Origin: JAJXWB01 sp046349215
Lineage (GTDB): Bacteria > Pseudomonadota > Alphaproteobacteria > Rhizobiales > Beijerinckiaceae
Direction of reading: 5' to 3'
Length of the DNA: 64,000 bases
NCBI GenBank assembly: GCA_046349215.1
Contig: JAXMCV010000003.1
Span: 124,001-188,000, forward strand
This document shows positions 48,887 through 58,020 of this stretch, piece by piece. Within the stretch, counting starts at the first letter, position 1, and each line of letters begins with the position of its first letter. Both the position numbers and the translations under genes were made by a program. A model generated the notes under the pieces. It ran no database searches, was not told the DNA's origin, and saw only the letters and a list, made by a program, of their open reading frames with translations.

Positions 48887-49993
48887 TCATTCCCGTGCGA
48901 GGCGCCCTCGCAAGACAAACGGCCCGCGAGGGTCCGAATCCGGCGGAACCGGCTGCGATTCGACCGAGACGGCGATTTCCGCGGCGTCGATCGCAAGATT
49001 CGCCGGCAGCGGGAAGCTGCCGTTGGCGCCAGCCAGGAAACCGACCGCGACCGGCGCGCCGCCAGCCGGCACGATCCAGATTTCGAGGGACTGGGCGAGG
49101 TCGCCGCCGACCCGCGACACGGAAACAAGGCCGGCCGCCGGATCGACGCGGAAGGACAGTTCCGGCGTGGCCGAACCCGACAGCGCCGCGACATAGAAGG
49201 AGGCCGGCGCCGGATTGCCCGTCGCGGCCGGGCGCTGTTCGCCACCGACCGAAATGCCGCCATCGCGGCCGCCGATCGCCAGCGAGACGCCCGCGCCCTG
49301 CGGGGCGGCGGCGGATGCAGTGGCGACCGAGCCATTGCCCTGCGGGGCGGCGGCCGAAGCGGTCGCCACGGAACCATTGCCCTGCGGCGCGGCGGCCGAA
49401 GCCGTGGCGACGGAACCGTTGCCCTGCGGGGCGGCGGAGGATGCGGTGGCTACCGAGCCGTTGCCCTGGGGGGCGGCGGCCGAAGCCGTCGCCACCGAGC
49501 CGTTGCCCTGGGGCGCGGCGGCCGAAGCGGCGACGGTCGCAGACGAGGAATTGGCGGTCGCAGTCGCGGAGGCCGTGGCGACGGACGGCGCGGGCTGCGG
49601 CTTGATGTCGGCCTGGGCGACCTGCTGGGTTCCCGGCTTCACGATGGGCTGCTGCGTCGGCATCGAGACGACGGCGAAAACCGCCAGGCCGGCGGCGATG
49701 GCGCCGAGCATGGCGGTGCGCAGGCCCCAGCGGGGCGCGCGTTTCAACTGGACCACATTCGAGCCCGAGGCGATGGAGTCCACCTCCCGGTCGATGCGAG
49801 CCCAAAGGTCGGGCGAGGGTTCGACCGGCGCGGCGAGGTCGGCCATCGGCGCGAGCCGGTCTTCCCATTCGGACAGGGCCGCGCGGGCGGCGGGATCGGT
49901 CGCAAGCAGACGCGCGAACGCCGTCCGCTCCTGCGGGTCCAGCGTTCCGAGCGCGTATTCAGCCGCTCTGAGGGAGAGTTCGTCGCTCATCAT
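48887..49993 (-). CDS. RskA-like anti-sigma factor with the 14-residue repeat in its periplasmic linker
   Basis: A 368-residue single-pass membrane protein. The cytoplasmic N-terminus (about 1-88) has the anti-sigma pattern LSLRAAEYALGTLDPQERTA and ALSEWEDRLAPM. One membrane helix lies at 92-111 (RTAMLGAIAAGLAVFAVVSM). A threonine/alanine-rich linker then carries about six copies of ASAAAPQGNGSVAT (154-235), and an RskA C-terminal domain follows (about 262-365; LEIWIVPAGGAPVAVGFLAG). The zinc-binding HxxxCxxC motif is absent, as in RskA. RskA-type factors hold their sigma at the membrane until regulated proteolysis. Two ATG codons abut (ATGATG); the first overlaps the sigma stop. Confidence 0.88.
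   Translation of the reverse strand: MMSDELSLRAAEYALGTLDPQERTAFARLLATDPAARAALSEWEDRLAPMADLAAPVEPSPDLWARIDREVDSIASGSNVVQLKRAPRWGLRTAMLGAIAAGLAVFAVVSMPTQQPIVKPGTQQVAQADIKPQPAPSVATASATATANSSSATVAASAAAPQGNGSVATASAAAPQGNGSVATASSAAPQGNGSVATASAAAPQGNGSVATASAAAPQGNGSVATASAAAPQGAGVSLAIGGRDGGISVGGEQRPAATGNPAPASFYVAALSGSATPELSFRVDPAAGLVSVSRVGGDLAQSLEIWIVPAGGAPVAVGFLAGANGSFPLPANLAIDAAEIAVSVESQPVPPDSDPRGPFVLRGRLARE
49289..49534 (-). repeat. Tandem 42-bp repeat array in the anti-sigma gene, about 6 copies
   Basis: Six copies encoding ASAAAPQGNGSVAT-type units, with one ASSAAPQGNG variant and a last copy changed to PQGAG. All copies are of the S-VAT type; the exported protein alternates this with an N-VTT type. 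The two arrays are direct repeats about 700 bases apart, so recombination between them would fuse or delete the genes. Confidence 0.9.
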
Positions 49994-50547
49994 TCGCCGT
50001 CCAGGCAAGACTTGAGAGCGGAAAGCCCGCGGTGCAGCCGGGTCTTGATCGTGTTGACCGGCATGTCGAAGCGCTCGGCGAGTTCCTCGCGCGACAGGCC
50101 GTCGACGTAAGCCAGAACCACCATGTTGCGGGTGGTCGGGTCGAGAGCGTCCAGGCATTTCGACAGAGCATTCCTGTCCATGATCTCGCCCTCGAGGTTG
50201 CCGGCCGAAGCCAGCGTGTCGAAAAACTCGCTTTCGGTCGCTTCGGTCGCCGCCGCCCTCTTGGAACGGATGTGATCGATCGCCCGGTTGCGGGTCACCG
50301 AAACGAGCCACCCCATGCCCGATCCGGCTTCCGGAGAAAAAGACGCCGCGCTGGTCCAGACCTTCAGGAACACGTCCTGCAAGACTTCTTCGGCGTCTGT
50401 TCTCGACTTGGTGATACGGGTGGCGACGCCAAGAAGTTTCGCGGAGGCGATAAGATAGATTTGACGGAATGCCGCACGGTCGCCCTTGCCGGCGGCCAGC
50501 AGCAACAGCCCGATCTGGTCTCCCTGTTGCGCCAAAGCCGTCCCCAT
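49990..50547 (-). CDS. ECF RNA polymerase sigma factor, SigK-like
   Basis: A 185-residue ECF sigma factor with region 2 (about 30-95: DAEEVLQDVFLKVWTSAASF, MGWLVSVTRNRAIDHIRSKR) and region 4 (about 130-182: LDPTTRNMVVLAYVDGLSRE, MPVNTIKTRLHRGLSALKS). The pairing with an RskA-like anti-sigma by ATGA overlap is as in SigK/RskA modules, which respond to envelope or redox stress. No match to its own predicted promoter is visible upstream, so it may not be self-regulated. It lies 91 bases after pncB on the same strand. Confidence 0.95.
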   Translation of the reverse strand: MGTALAQQGDQIGLLLLAAGKGDRAAFRQIYLIASAKLLGVATRITKSRTDAEEVLQDVFLKVWTSAASFSPEAGSGMGWLVSVTRNRAIDHIRSKRAAATEATESEFFDTLASAGNLEGEIMDRNALSKCLDALDPTTRNMVVLAYVDGLSREELAERFDMPVNTIKTRLHRGLSALKSCLDGE

Positions 50548-50638
50548 GCGCCTCTTTTTTGGCTATATCCCGCCCGGGAACGGCCTCCCAGCCCTGTCCG
50601 GCCGGGAATCACGCCTCCGCCCTGAGCGCCACTATAGA

Positions 50639-51955
50639 TTAAACGAGCACGGGTTTGGCCCTCATGCCCTGTCCGCCAAAGATTTTCCTGTAGCGGGCGA
50701 CTTCCTTGTCCGGCCCGGTCGCCTTGACCGGATTGTCGGAAAGCTTGACCGCCGGCCGTCCCGCAGCCTCGATGACCTTGCAGACGAGGGAGATAGCATT
50801 CAGCCGGTCGCCCCCGCGCGGGTCGCAACCTGAAAAGTCGTTGGTCAGGTTCGTGCCCCAGCCGTAGCTGACGCGCACCTCGCCGTTGAAGCGCCGGAAA
50901 CTCGTCTCGATGGAATCGATGTCCATCGCATCGGAGAAGACGAGCAGCTTGTCCCTCGGGTCCTTGCCGCGCGACTTCCACCAGGCGATCAGTTCGCCGC
51001 CGGCCTCGATCGGGTCCTTGGAATCGGGACGGGCGCCGGTCCAGCTGGCGACCCAGTCCGGCGCGTCGCGCAGGAATTCGGTGGTGCCGTAGGTGTCGGG
51101 CAGCATGACCAGCAGGTTGCCGGAATAGGTGTCGGACCAGGATTCCAATACCGTGTAGCGGGCGTCGCGCACCTTCTTCGGGTCGTCGCCGGCCAGCACC
51201 GCATAGACCATCGGCAGTTCATGGGCGTTGGTGCCGATCGCCTCCGCGCCGATCTCCATGGCGATATGCACGTTCGATGTGCCGGTGAAGGCGTCGCCGA
51301 CGCCTTCCTGCAGGGCCTCGCAGCACCAGCGCTGCCAGAGATAGCCATGACGGCGCCGGGTGCCGAAATCGCCGACGCGCAGCGGGCCTTCGCCCTTCAG
51401 CTTCCGCAAGCGCTCGATCTTGGTCCAGAGCTTCGCCTTGGCGCGGGCGTAGAGCACGTCCAGTTCGAAGCGGCCCATGCCGTGCAGGACCGTGCGCGCC
51501 CGCAATTCGTTGACGATGGCCAGCGCCGGGATTTCCCACATGGTCGTGTAGGCCCATGGGCCGTGGAAATTCAGCTCGTACTGGCCATCGCTTTTGGCGA
51601 GCTCGTATTCGGGCAGCTGGAAATTGGCGAGCCATTCGATGAAATCGGGCTCGAATATCTGCTTCACGCCATAGAAGGTGTTGCCCGCCAGCCAGATCCT
51701 CTCGCGCGAGGTGAAGCGCAGCGAGCGAGCGTGGTCGAGCTGGGCGCGCAATTCCTCTTCCGGGATCTCGTCGGCGATCCGCACGTTGGCCGAGCGGTTG
51801 ACGATGCCGAAGGTGACCGGCGTGTCGCGGTGCTTCTTCCAGATGAGCTGCAGCATGAGCAGCTTGTAGAAGTCGGTATCGAGCAGCGTCCGCACGACCG
51901 GGTCGAGGCGGAACGAATGGTTGTAGGTGCGGGTCGCAATGTCGGTGAAACTCAT
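50639..51955 (-). CDS. pncB: Nicotinate phosphoribosyltransferase
   Basis: A 438-residue enzyme that turns nicotinate and PRPP into nicotinate mononucleotide for NAD salvage, with ATP hydrolysis. Visible blocks are LLDTDFYKLLMLQLIWKKHR near the N-terminus, FGTRRRHGYLWQRWCCEAL with the phosphoribosyl-binding residues, GTSNVHIAMEIGAEAIGTNA with the catalytic histidine and MVYAVLAGDDPKKVR, and VSYGWGTNLTNDFSG near the C-terminus. Length is normal. The ATG (MSFTDIATRT) is clear. It stands upstream of the sigma gene on the same strand; a shared message is possible. Confidence 0.96.
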   Translation of the reverse strand: MSFTDIATRTYNHSFRLDPVVRTLLDTDFYKLLMLQLIWKKHRDTPVTFGIVNRSANVRIADEIPEEELRAQLDHARSLRFTSRERIWLAGNTFYGVKQIFEPDFIEWLANFQLPEYELAKSDGQYELNFHGPWAYTTMWEIPALAIVNELRARTVLHGMGRFELDVLYARAKAKLWTKIERLRKLKGEGPLRVGDFGTRRRHGYLWQRWCCEALQEGVGDAFTGTSNVHIAMEIGAEAIGTNAHELPMVYAVLAGDDPKKVRDARYTVLESWSDTYSGNLLVMLPDTYGTTEFLRDAPDWVASWTGARPDSKDPIEAGGELIAWWKSRGKDPRDKLLVFSDAMDIDSIETSFRRFNGEVRVSYGWGTNLTNDFSGCDPRGGDRLNAISLVCKVIEAAGRPAVKLSDNPVKATGPDKEVARYRKIFGGQGMRAKPVLV

Positions 51956-52054
51956 GAACCCCTGCGCCCGCCCCGCGGCCCTGTTTTTTCAGAGCATAGG
52001 CGATCGGGGGGCGGGCTGGCAAAGCGGGGGGCGTCTGCCGGCGCGATGCACCTT

Positions 52055-52200
52055 AACTCCCCGCTCGCGGGGAGGTCGATCATCCGCGCAGCGGATGTCG
52101 GGTGGGGTCAGACGGACGCCGTGGCGAATTGGTCCGCGTCATGCGCCGATCCCCACCCGTCCGGCTACGCCGGCCACCCTCCCCGCAAGCGGGGAGGGAA
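52055..52200. repeat. Composite palindromic intergenic repeat (stretch 51956-52339 has no gene)
   Basis: This 384-base gene-free stretch between pncB and lepA holds nested inverted repeats. An outer pair joins CTCCCCGCTCGCGGGGAGG and CCTCCCCGCAAGCGGGGAGG, each also folding on itself, and an inner pair joins GGGTGGGG and CCCCACCC. Such C/G-rich palindromes are typical dispersed elements of this bacterial order. The remaining bases on either side show no open frame or promoter that I trust. Confidence 0.75.
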
Positions 52201-52339
52201 CGACTCGCGTCAGGCCGCACGGAATTCTCGTGCGACCCCCGGAGCGAGCGCAGTTGCAACGCGCAATCGTGCGAACGACGCAGGGGCGATCCGGGATGAC
52301 AGAGCCTTGCGCTCGCCCCCAACCGGCCGCATTCCCTCC

Positions 52340-54145
52340 TCAACTATCCATCTTCAACGCCGCAATGAACGCTTCCTGCGGGATTTCGACCTTGCCGAAC
52401 TGCCGCATCCGCTTCTTGCCTTCCTTCTGCTTCTCCAGAAGCTTCCGCTTGCGGGTGGCGTCGCCGCCGTAGCATTTCGCCGTCACGTCCTTGCGCAGGG
52501 CGCGCACCGTCTCGCGCGCGATGATCTTGGCGCCGATGGCCGCCTGGATCGGGATCTGGAACATGTGCGGCGGGATCAGTTCCTTCAGCTTCTCCACCAT
52601 GGCGCGGCCGCGTGAATCGGCGCGCGTGCGATGGACGAGCATCGACAGCGCGTCGACCGGTTCGGCGTTGACGAGAATGTTCATCTTCACGAGGTCGCCC
52701 TCGCGATAGTCGGTGATCTGGTAGTCGAAGGACGCGTAGCCCTTCGAGATCGACTTCAGCCGGTCGTAGAAATCGAACACGACCTCGTTGAGCGGCAGGT
52801 CGTAGGTGACCATGGCGCGCTTGCCGACATAGTTGAGATCGACCTGCACGCCGCGCCGGTCCTGGCAGAGTTTCAGCACGGCGCCGAGATAATCGTCGGG
52901 CGTCAGGATCGTCGCCTTGATCCACGGCTCCTCGATGTGGTCGATCTTGACCACGTCGGGCATGTCGACGGGATTGTGCATCTCCATCACGTCGCCGTTG
53001 GTCATGAAGATCTTGTAGATGACGGAGGGCGCGGTCGCGATCAGGTCGAGATTGAACTCGCGATGCAGGCGCTCCTGGATGATCTCCAGATGCAGCAGGC
53101 CGAGAAATCCGCAGCGGAAGCCGAAGCCGAGCGCGGCGGAGGATTCCATCTCGTAGGAGAAGCTGGCGTCGTTGAGACGCAGCTTGCCCATGGCGGCGCG
53201 CAATTCCTCGAAATCGGCCGCGTCGACCGGGAACAGGCCGCAGAAGACGACGGGCTGCGCCGGCTTGAAGCCCGGCAGCGCTTCCGCGCATTGCCTCTTC
53301 TCGTCGGTGATCGTGTCGCCGACGCGCGTATCGGCCACCTGCTTGATCTGCGCGGTGATGAAGCCGACCTCGCCGGGACCGAGCTTCTCGACATTCTCCA
53401 TCTTCGGACGGAAGACGCCGATGCGGTCGACGTCGTAATGGGCGTCGGCGCCCATCATCACGATCTTCTGGCCCTTCCTCAGCGAACCGTCGATGACGCG
53501 CACCAGCACGACGACGCCGAGATAGGCGTCGTACCAGCTGTCGACCAGCAGCGCCTTGAGCGGCGCGTTCTCGTCGCCCTTGGGCGCGGGCAGGCGTGTG
53601 ACGATGGCTTCGAGCACATCGGGAATGCCGAGGCCGGTCTTGGCGGAAATCGGCACGGCGTCCGACGCGTCGAGACCGATCACGTCCTCGATCTGCTGCT
53701 TGATGCGGTCGGGCTCGGCGGCCGGCAGGTCGATCTTGTTCAGGACCGGCACGATCTCGTGGCCGGCGTCGAGCGCGTGATAGACGTTGGCGAGCGTCTG
53801 GGCTTCCACGCCCTGCGAGGCGTCGACCACCAGCAGCGAGCCTTCGCAGGCGGCCAGCGACCGCGACACCTCATAGGCGAAGTCGACGTGGCCGGGCGTG
53901 TCCATCAGGTTGAGGATGTAGGTCTTGCCGTCCTTGGCCTTGTAGTCGAGGCGCACCGTCTGGGCCTTGATGGTGATCCCGCGCTCGCGCTCGATGTCCA
54001 TGGAATCGAGCACCTGCTCGACCATCTCGCGCTCGGCCAGACCGCCGCAGGTCTGGATCAGCCGGTCGGCGAGCGTCGACTTGCCGTGGTCGATATGCGC
54101 GACAATCGAGAAATTGCGGATGTTGTCGATCGGGTGCGTCGTCAT
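52340..54145 (-). CDS. lepA: Elongation factor 4 (LepA)
   Basis: A 601-residue ribosome-associated GTPase that can back-translocate tRNAs. It starts IDNIRNFSIVAHIDHGKSTL (G1), with DTPGHVDF (G3) and NKIDLP (G4), and runs through EF-G-like domains to the LepA-specific C-terminus with CYGGDATRKRKLLEKQKEGK and VEIPQEAFIAALK. The ATG giving MTTHPIDNI was chosen; upstream codons do not resemble the family. Divergent from the GGDEF-EAL gene across an AT-rich 184-base region. Confidence 0.97.
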   Translation of the reverse strand: MTTHPIDNIRNFSIVAHIDHGKSTLADRLIQTCGGLAEREMVEQVLDSMDIERERGITIKAQTVRLDYKAKDGKTYILNLMDTPGHVDFAYEVSRSLAACEGSLLVVDASQGVEAQTLANVYHALDAGHEIVPVLNKIDLPAAEPDRIKQQIEDVIGLDASDAVPISAKTGLGIPDVLEAIVTRLPAPKGDENAPLKALLVDSWYDAYLGVVVLVRVIDGSLRKGQKIVMMGADAHYDVDRIGVFRPKMENVEKLGPGEVGFITAQIKQVADTRVGDTITDEKRQCAEALPGFKPAQPVVFCGLFPVDAADFEELRAAMGKLRLNDASFSYEMESSAALGFGFRCGFLGLLHLEIIQERLHREFNLDLIATAPSVIYKIFMTNGDVMEMHNPVDMPDVVKIDHIEEPWIKATILTPDDYLGAVLKLCQDRRGVQVDLNYVGKRAMVTYDLPLNEVVFDFYDRLKSISKGYASFDYQITDYREGDLVKMNILVNAEPVDALSMLVHRTRADSRGRAMVEKLKELIPPHMFQIPIQAAIGAKIIARETVRALRKDVTAKCYGGDATRKRKLLEKQKEGKKRMRQFGKVEIPQEAFIAALKMDS

Positions 54146-54329
54146 GCGCGCCAGATAACAGTGGTTAACCCGGAAAGAAAGGCGCGCCGCGCCGATAAAC
54201 CCCACCCGCTCCGTAAACGTTCGGGAAACCATGCCGCGGGAGCCGTCAACTTTACCCTACGGCATTAATTTTCATTTATTTTCACTAGCTTAGCTTGTTG
54301 TCGGCATTCAGCGACATGAGCGGCCCTAT

Positions 54330-56306
54330 TTGACGTCTCCTGCCCCACCCACGACCCGCATTTCGCCCGGCCGCGGCCTGCGACGCCTGATCCGGACTCT
54401 GGCCCGTCCGTTCGACACGGAGGGCGTCGGAAGGTTGGAGGAGAGCGTCGCGGCCAGACTGCGCGCGGCGCAGCTGGCGCCGATCATCCGGTATTCGCCG
54501 GGCATGGCGACCGCCAATGTCCTCATCGCCCTGCTGGTTGCGGGCGTGCTCGCGCAACGGCCGGGCGAGAAGGGCGGTTGGCTGTGGTTGGCCGCCGTCC
54601 TCGCCTATTTCTCGCCTCTGGTCGTCAACCTGTTTCGCCGCCGGCGCAAGGCGGCGCCGAGCGAGATCGGCCCGCAGCCCATCCGCCGCGCCGTCATTCA
54701 CGCCTGCGTGCTCGGGACGATCTGGGGCGCGGAGCCCGCCTTCTTCTTCGACGGCGGGCAGGCCGATCAATTGCTGATCGCCTGTGTCGCGGTCGGCATG
54801 TTGAGCGGCGGCGCGCTGGCGCTGGCTACCCTGCCGCAGGCGCTGCTCGCCTATTCGATTCCGCTCGGCTTCGGCAGCCTGATCGGCCTGCTGCACGGCG
54901 GACACGGACCGACCCATCTCGTGCTGGTGCCGCTGCTGTTCATCTACTTTCTGGTGATCGTGCTCGCAGCGCTCGCCCATTCGCGCCAGTTCGCGCGACG
55001 CGTCGTCGCCCAGGCCTTCGCCGAATCGGCGGCGCGCCACGATCCTCTGACCGGCCTGCCGAACCGCACGGCTTTCAACATCGAACTGACCGAGGCCTAT
55101 CGCCGCCTCGAGCGCTACGGCGAGAAATTCGCGCTGCTCTACATCGACCTCGACGATTTCAAGGCGGTGAACGATCGGCTCGGGCATTTGGCCGGCGACC
55201 AATTGCTGCTGCAGATGGCGGGCCGCCTCGCCGGCCGGCTGCGCGACAGGGACATCCTGTGCCGGCTCGGCGGCGATGAATTCGTGCTGCTGGCGCGCGG
55301 GCTGAGCGACGCGTACGAAGCCTCCGCCATGGCCGCCGCCCTCGCGCTGGTGTTCGATCCGCCGTTCGTGCTCGACGGCGGCGCAGCCTATTGCCGGGCG
55401 AGCATCGGCGTCGCTCTCGCGCCGGCTGACGGCGCAAACCCGGCGGCGCTCGTCGCCCACGCCGACGCGGCGCTCTACATGGCCAAGCGCGACCGCGCCT
55501 TCCGCTCGCATCTCTATCGCGCCGGCGAGGACATCGAGACCCGCGACCGGCGCGCGCTGGCCGCCGACATGAAGGGCGCGCTGGCGCGCGGCGAGTTCTT
55601 CCTGCAGTTCCAGCCCATCGTCGAACTGGCGACCGGTCGAATCGAGGCCAACGAGGCGCTGGTGCGCTGGCGGCATCCGGCGCACGGCCTCGTGCCGCCG
55701 TCGCTTTTCGTGCCGGTCGCCGAACAGTCCAGCGCGATCCACGAGATCGGCGAATGGATCATGTACGAGGCCTGCCGCACGGCGCGCCAATGGCCCGACG
55801 ACGTGCGCATCGCCGTCAACGTGTCGGCCGACCAGATCTGCGATCGTTCCATCGTCGCCATTGTCGAAGGCGCGCTGCGCGAGGCGAAACTCGCGCCGCA
55901 GCGGTTGCATGTGGAAGTGACCGAATCGGCGGCTCTCGGCTCGGCGCTCGGGACAGCGGCGGCGCTCGACCAATTGCACGAGATCGGCGCGGCGATCGTG
56001 CTCGACGATTTCGGCACGGGCTTTTCCTCTTTCGATCACATACGGCGCCTGCAGGTCAGCCGGCTGAAGATCGACCGGTCCTTCGTCGCCGCGCTGCCGG
56101 AGCGCAAGAGCATGGCGATCGTGCAGTCCGTCGCGCATCTCGCCCGCATGCTGGAAATCGAGGTGACAGCGGAAGGCATAGAGACGGCGATGCAGCTCGA
56201 ATTGCTGAAGGCGGCGGGATGCGGATCGGGCCAGGGCTACCTGCTGTCGCGACCGCAGGACGGCGCCGCCATCCTCGATCTGCTGCGCCGGCGCAACGCG
56301 GCCTGA
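54330..56306 (+). CDS. Membrane GGDEF-EAL protein (cyclic di-GMP metabolism)
   Basis: A 658-residue protein. About five membrane helices lie between 60 and 215 and form an integral sensor. The GGDEF domain (about 235-400) has DLDDFKAVNDRLG and an intact RLGGDEFVLL (314-318), with the inhibitory RxxD site RDRD at 305-308. The EAL domain (about 415-655) contains NEALVRWRHP and DDFGTGFSSFDH, so both synthesis and breakdown of cyclic di-GMP are possible. The start appears to be TTG with no strong ribosome site; a later ATG inside the helices seems too short. It stands alone, convergent with chrA. Confidence 0.85.
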   Translation: MTSPAPPTTRISPGRGLRRLIRTLARPFDTEGVGRLEESVAARLRAAQLAPIIRYSPGMATANVLIALLVAGVLAQRPGEKGGWLWLAAVLAYFSPLVVNLFRRRRKAAPSEIGPQPIRRAVIHACVLGTIWGAEPAFFFDGGQADQLLIACVAVGMLSGGALALATLPQALLAYSIPLGFGSLIGLLHGGHGPTHLVLVPLLFIYFLVIVLAALAHSRQFARRVVAQAFAESAARHDPLTGLPNRTAFNIELTEAYRRLERYGEKFALLYIDLDDFKAVNDRLGHLAGDQLLLQMAGRLAGRLRDRDILCRLGGDEFVLLARGLSDAYEASAMAAALALVFDPPFVLDGGAAYCRASIGVALAPADGANPAALVAHADAALYMAKRDRAFRSHLYRAGEDIETRDRRALAADMKGALARGEFFLQFQPIVELATGRIEANEALVRWRHPAHGLVPPSLFVPVAEQSSAIHEIGEWIMYEACRTARQWPDDVRIAVNVSADQICDRSIVAIVEGALREAKLAPQRLHVEVTESAALGSALGTAAALDQLHEIGAAIVLDDFGTGFSSFDHIRRLQVSRLKIDRSFVAALPERKSMAIVQSVAHLARMLEIEVTAEGIETAMQLELLKAAGCGSGQGYLLSRPQDGAAILDLLRRRNAA

Positions 56307-56308
56307 AT

Positions 56309-57496
56309 TCAGCCCGCGACGAAGCCGAACAACGCACACGCCGCCACCACCAGGATCGGCGGCGCGCGGCCGGCGACCAGCGCGACGAAGGCGGCCGCAG
56401 CGACGGCAAAATCGAGCCGGGAATGTACGGCGCTCGTCCAGACGGGATCGTAGAGCGCGGCTCCGAGCACGCCGACCACGGCCGCGTTGATCCCCGCCAT
56501 GGCCGCCTGCGCGCTGGGCCGGCCATGCAGGACCTGCCAGAAGGGCAGCGTCCCCGCCAGCGCCAGCAGGCCCGGCAGGAAGATGGCCACAAGCGCCAGC
56601 GCGGCCCCGCCGAAGCCGGGCGCGCGCGACGCCAGCGCGCCGAGGTAGGCCGCGAATGTGAAGAGCGGGCCGGGCAGCACCTGCGCCGCGCCGTAGCCCG
56701 CAAGAAAGCCCGAATCGGACAACCAGCCCGGCGCGACGACGGCGTCGCGCAGCAGCGGCAGCACGACATGGCCGCCGCCGAAGACCAGCGCGCCGGAACG
56801 GTACATGGCGCCGGCGAGACCGGCCGCGCCTGCGCCGAGCGGCAGGAAGGACGCCGCCAGCAGCAGGAAAAAGGCCGCCAGACATGCAAGGCCCACCCGG
56901 CGCGACAGCGGGACGGCGAGGCCCGACCAGGCGTTTGCCGCCGCATGGCGCAGGACGAACAGGCCGATGGCGCCGCCGGCAAGGATGGCGGCGACCTGAC
57001 CGCTTGACCCCGGCAGGAGCACCAGCATGAACAGCGCCAGGACAGCGATCGTTGCGCGTGGAACATCCGGGCAAAGCGACCGCGCCATGCCGAGCACGGC
57101 CTGTGCGACGATGGCCACCGCCACGAGTTTCAGCCCGTGCAGAAGGCCCTCGCCGCGCGCCGTGTCGCCGATCGCGCCGGCGCCCGAGGCGAAAGCCAGC
57201 ATCAACAGCGCCGACGGCAGGGTGAAGGCGATCCATGCCGCCAGCGCGCCGGGCAGACCGGCGCGCATCAGGCCGAGGCCGAAGCCCGTCTGGCTGGAGG
57301 CGGGGCCGGGCAGGAACTGGGAGAGCGCCACGAGTTCGGCATAGGCCTGCTCGCCGAGCCATTTTCGTCGCTCGACGAATTCGGCCCTGAAATAGCCGAG
57401 ATGAGCGACCGGACCGCCGAAAGAGGTCAGCCCGAGCTTCAGGAATGCTCCGAACACCTCGGAAACCGTTCCGCGCCGAAACGCTTCGTCAGGCAT
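56309..57496 (-). CDS. chrA: Chromate transporter, ChrA family
   Basis: A 395-residue membrane protein with two homologous halves. Half 1 has FLKLGLTSFGGPVAHLGYFR and SQFLPGPASSQTGFGLGL. Half 2 has YRSGALVFGGGHVVLPLLRD and AAQVLPGPLFTFAAYLGAL. Both pairs are the family signatures (FGG and QxxPGP). Known members export chromate; sulfate-related roles are possible. I preferred the ATG giving MPDEAFRRG to one 20 codons upstream that would overlap the trxA promoter region. There is no adjacent chrB regulator. Confidence 0.92.
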   Translation of the reverse strand: MPDEAFRRGTVSEVFGAFLKLGLTSFGGPVAHLGYFRAEFVERRKWLGEQAYAELVALSQFLPGPASSQTGFGLGLMRAGLPGALAAWIAFTLPSALLMLAFASGAGAIGDTARGEGLLHGLKLVAVAIVAQAVLGMARSLCPDVPRATIAVLALFMLVLLPGSSGQVAAILAGGAIGLFVLRHAAANAWSGLAVPLSRRVGLACLAAFFLLLAASFLPLGAGAAGLAGAMYRSGALVFGGGHVVLPLLRDAVVAPGWLSDSGFLAGYGAAQVLPGPLFTFAAYLGALASRAPGFGGAALALVAIFLPGLLALAGTLPFWQVLHGRPSAQAAMAGINAAVVGVLGAALYDPVWTSAVHSRLDFAVAAAAFVALVAGRAPPILVVAACALFGFVAG

Positions 57497-57606
57497 GACG
57501 TTCTCGTGATCTTGCCCCGCTTCTGGCGCAGCTTGACGGAATCGTGACCCGTTCATACGTTCGCTGCCCTGTGTGCGGAAGCCTCCGCCCCCTCCATGAG
57601 GCAGAC

Positions 57607-57927
57607 ATGTCCACCTCCAAAGTCACCGACGCCAGCTTCGAAGCCGACGTCCTCAAGTCGGCCGAACCCGTCGTCGTCGATTTCTGGGCCGAATGGTGCG
57701 GTCCCTGCAAGATGATCGGGCCTTCGCTCGAAGAGATCGCCACCGAAATGGCCGGCAAGGTCAAGATCGCCAAGGTCAACGTCGACGAGAATCCCGGCGT
57801 CGCCGGCAAGCTCGGCATCCGTTCGATCCCCACGCTGATGCTGTTCAAGGACGGCAAGCTCGCCGCCCAGAAGGTCGGCGCGGCGCCGAAGGGCGAACTG
57901 GTCAAGTGGATCAACAGCGCGGTGTGA
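57607..57927 (+). CDS. trxA: Thioredoxin
   Basis: A 106-residue cytoplasmic thioredoxin with the redox motif WCGPC in VVDFWAEWCGPCKMIGPSLE, the buried aspartate upstream, the cis-proline in SIPTLMLFKDG, and glycines near the C-terminus. It reduces protein disulfides using thioredoxin reductase. A TGAGGCAG ribosome site precedes the ATG (MSTSKVTD). A good terminator follows. Confidence 0.97.
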   Translation: MSTSKVTDASFEADVLKSAEPVVVDFWAEWCGPCKMIGPSLEEIATEMAGKVKIAKVNVDENPGVAGKLGIRSIPTLMLFKDGKLAAQKVGAAPKGELVKWINSAV

Positions 57928-57954
57928 ACCGTGGCGGATCGCTGATCTGGAACA

Positions 57955-57972
57955 GGGCCGCGCGAGCGGCCC
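57955..57972 (+). terminator. Rho-independent terminator of trxA
   Basis: GGGCCGC, loop GCGA, GCGGCCC, followed by TTTCTGTTTC. The stem starts 27 bases after the trxA stop codon. Confidence 0.85.
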
Positions 57973-58020
57973 TTTCTGTTTCGACGACGCAAGAAAATCG
58001 AACGAAGCAGGAGGACGCGG

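Noticed and set aside
49215..50015. Plus-strand frame with similar repeats opposite the anti-sigma gene
   Set aside because: Same reason; the minus-strand frame has a membrane helix and RskA domain and is coupled to the sigma gene.
54285..57362. 1025-codon minus-strand open frame opposite the GGDEF-EAL gene
   Set aside because: Codon bias shadow; the plus-strand frame has intact GGDEF and EAL motifs, and chrA occupies the true minus-strand frame.
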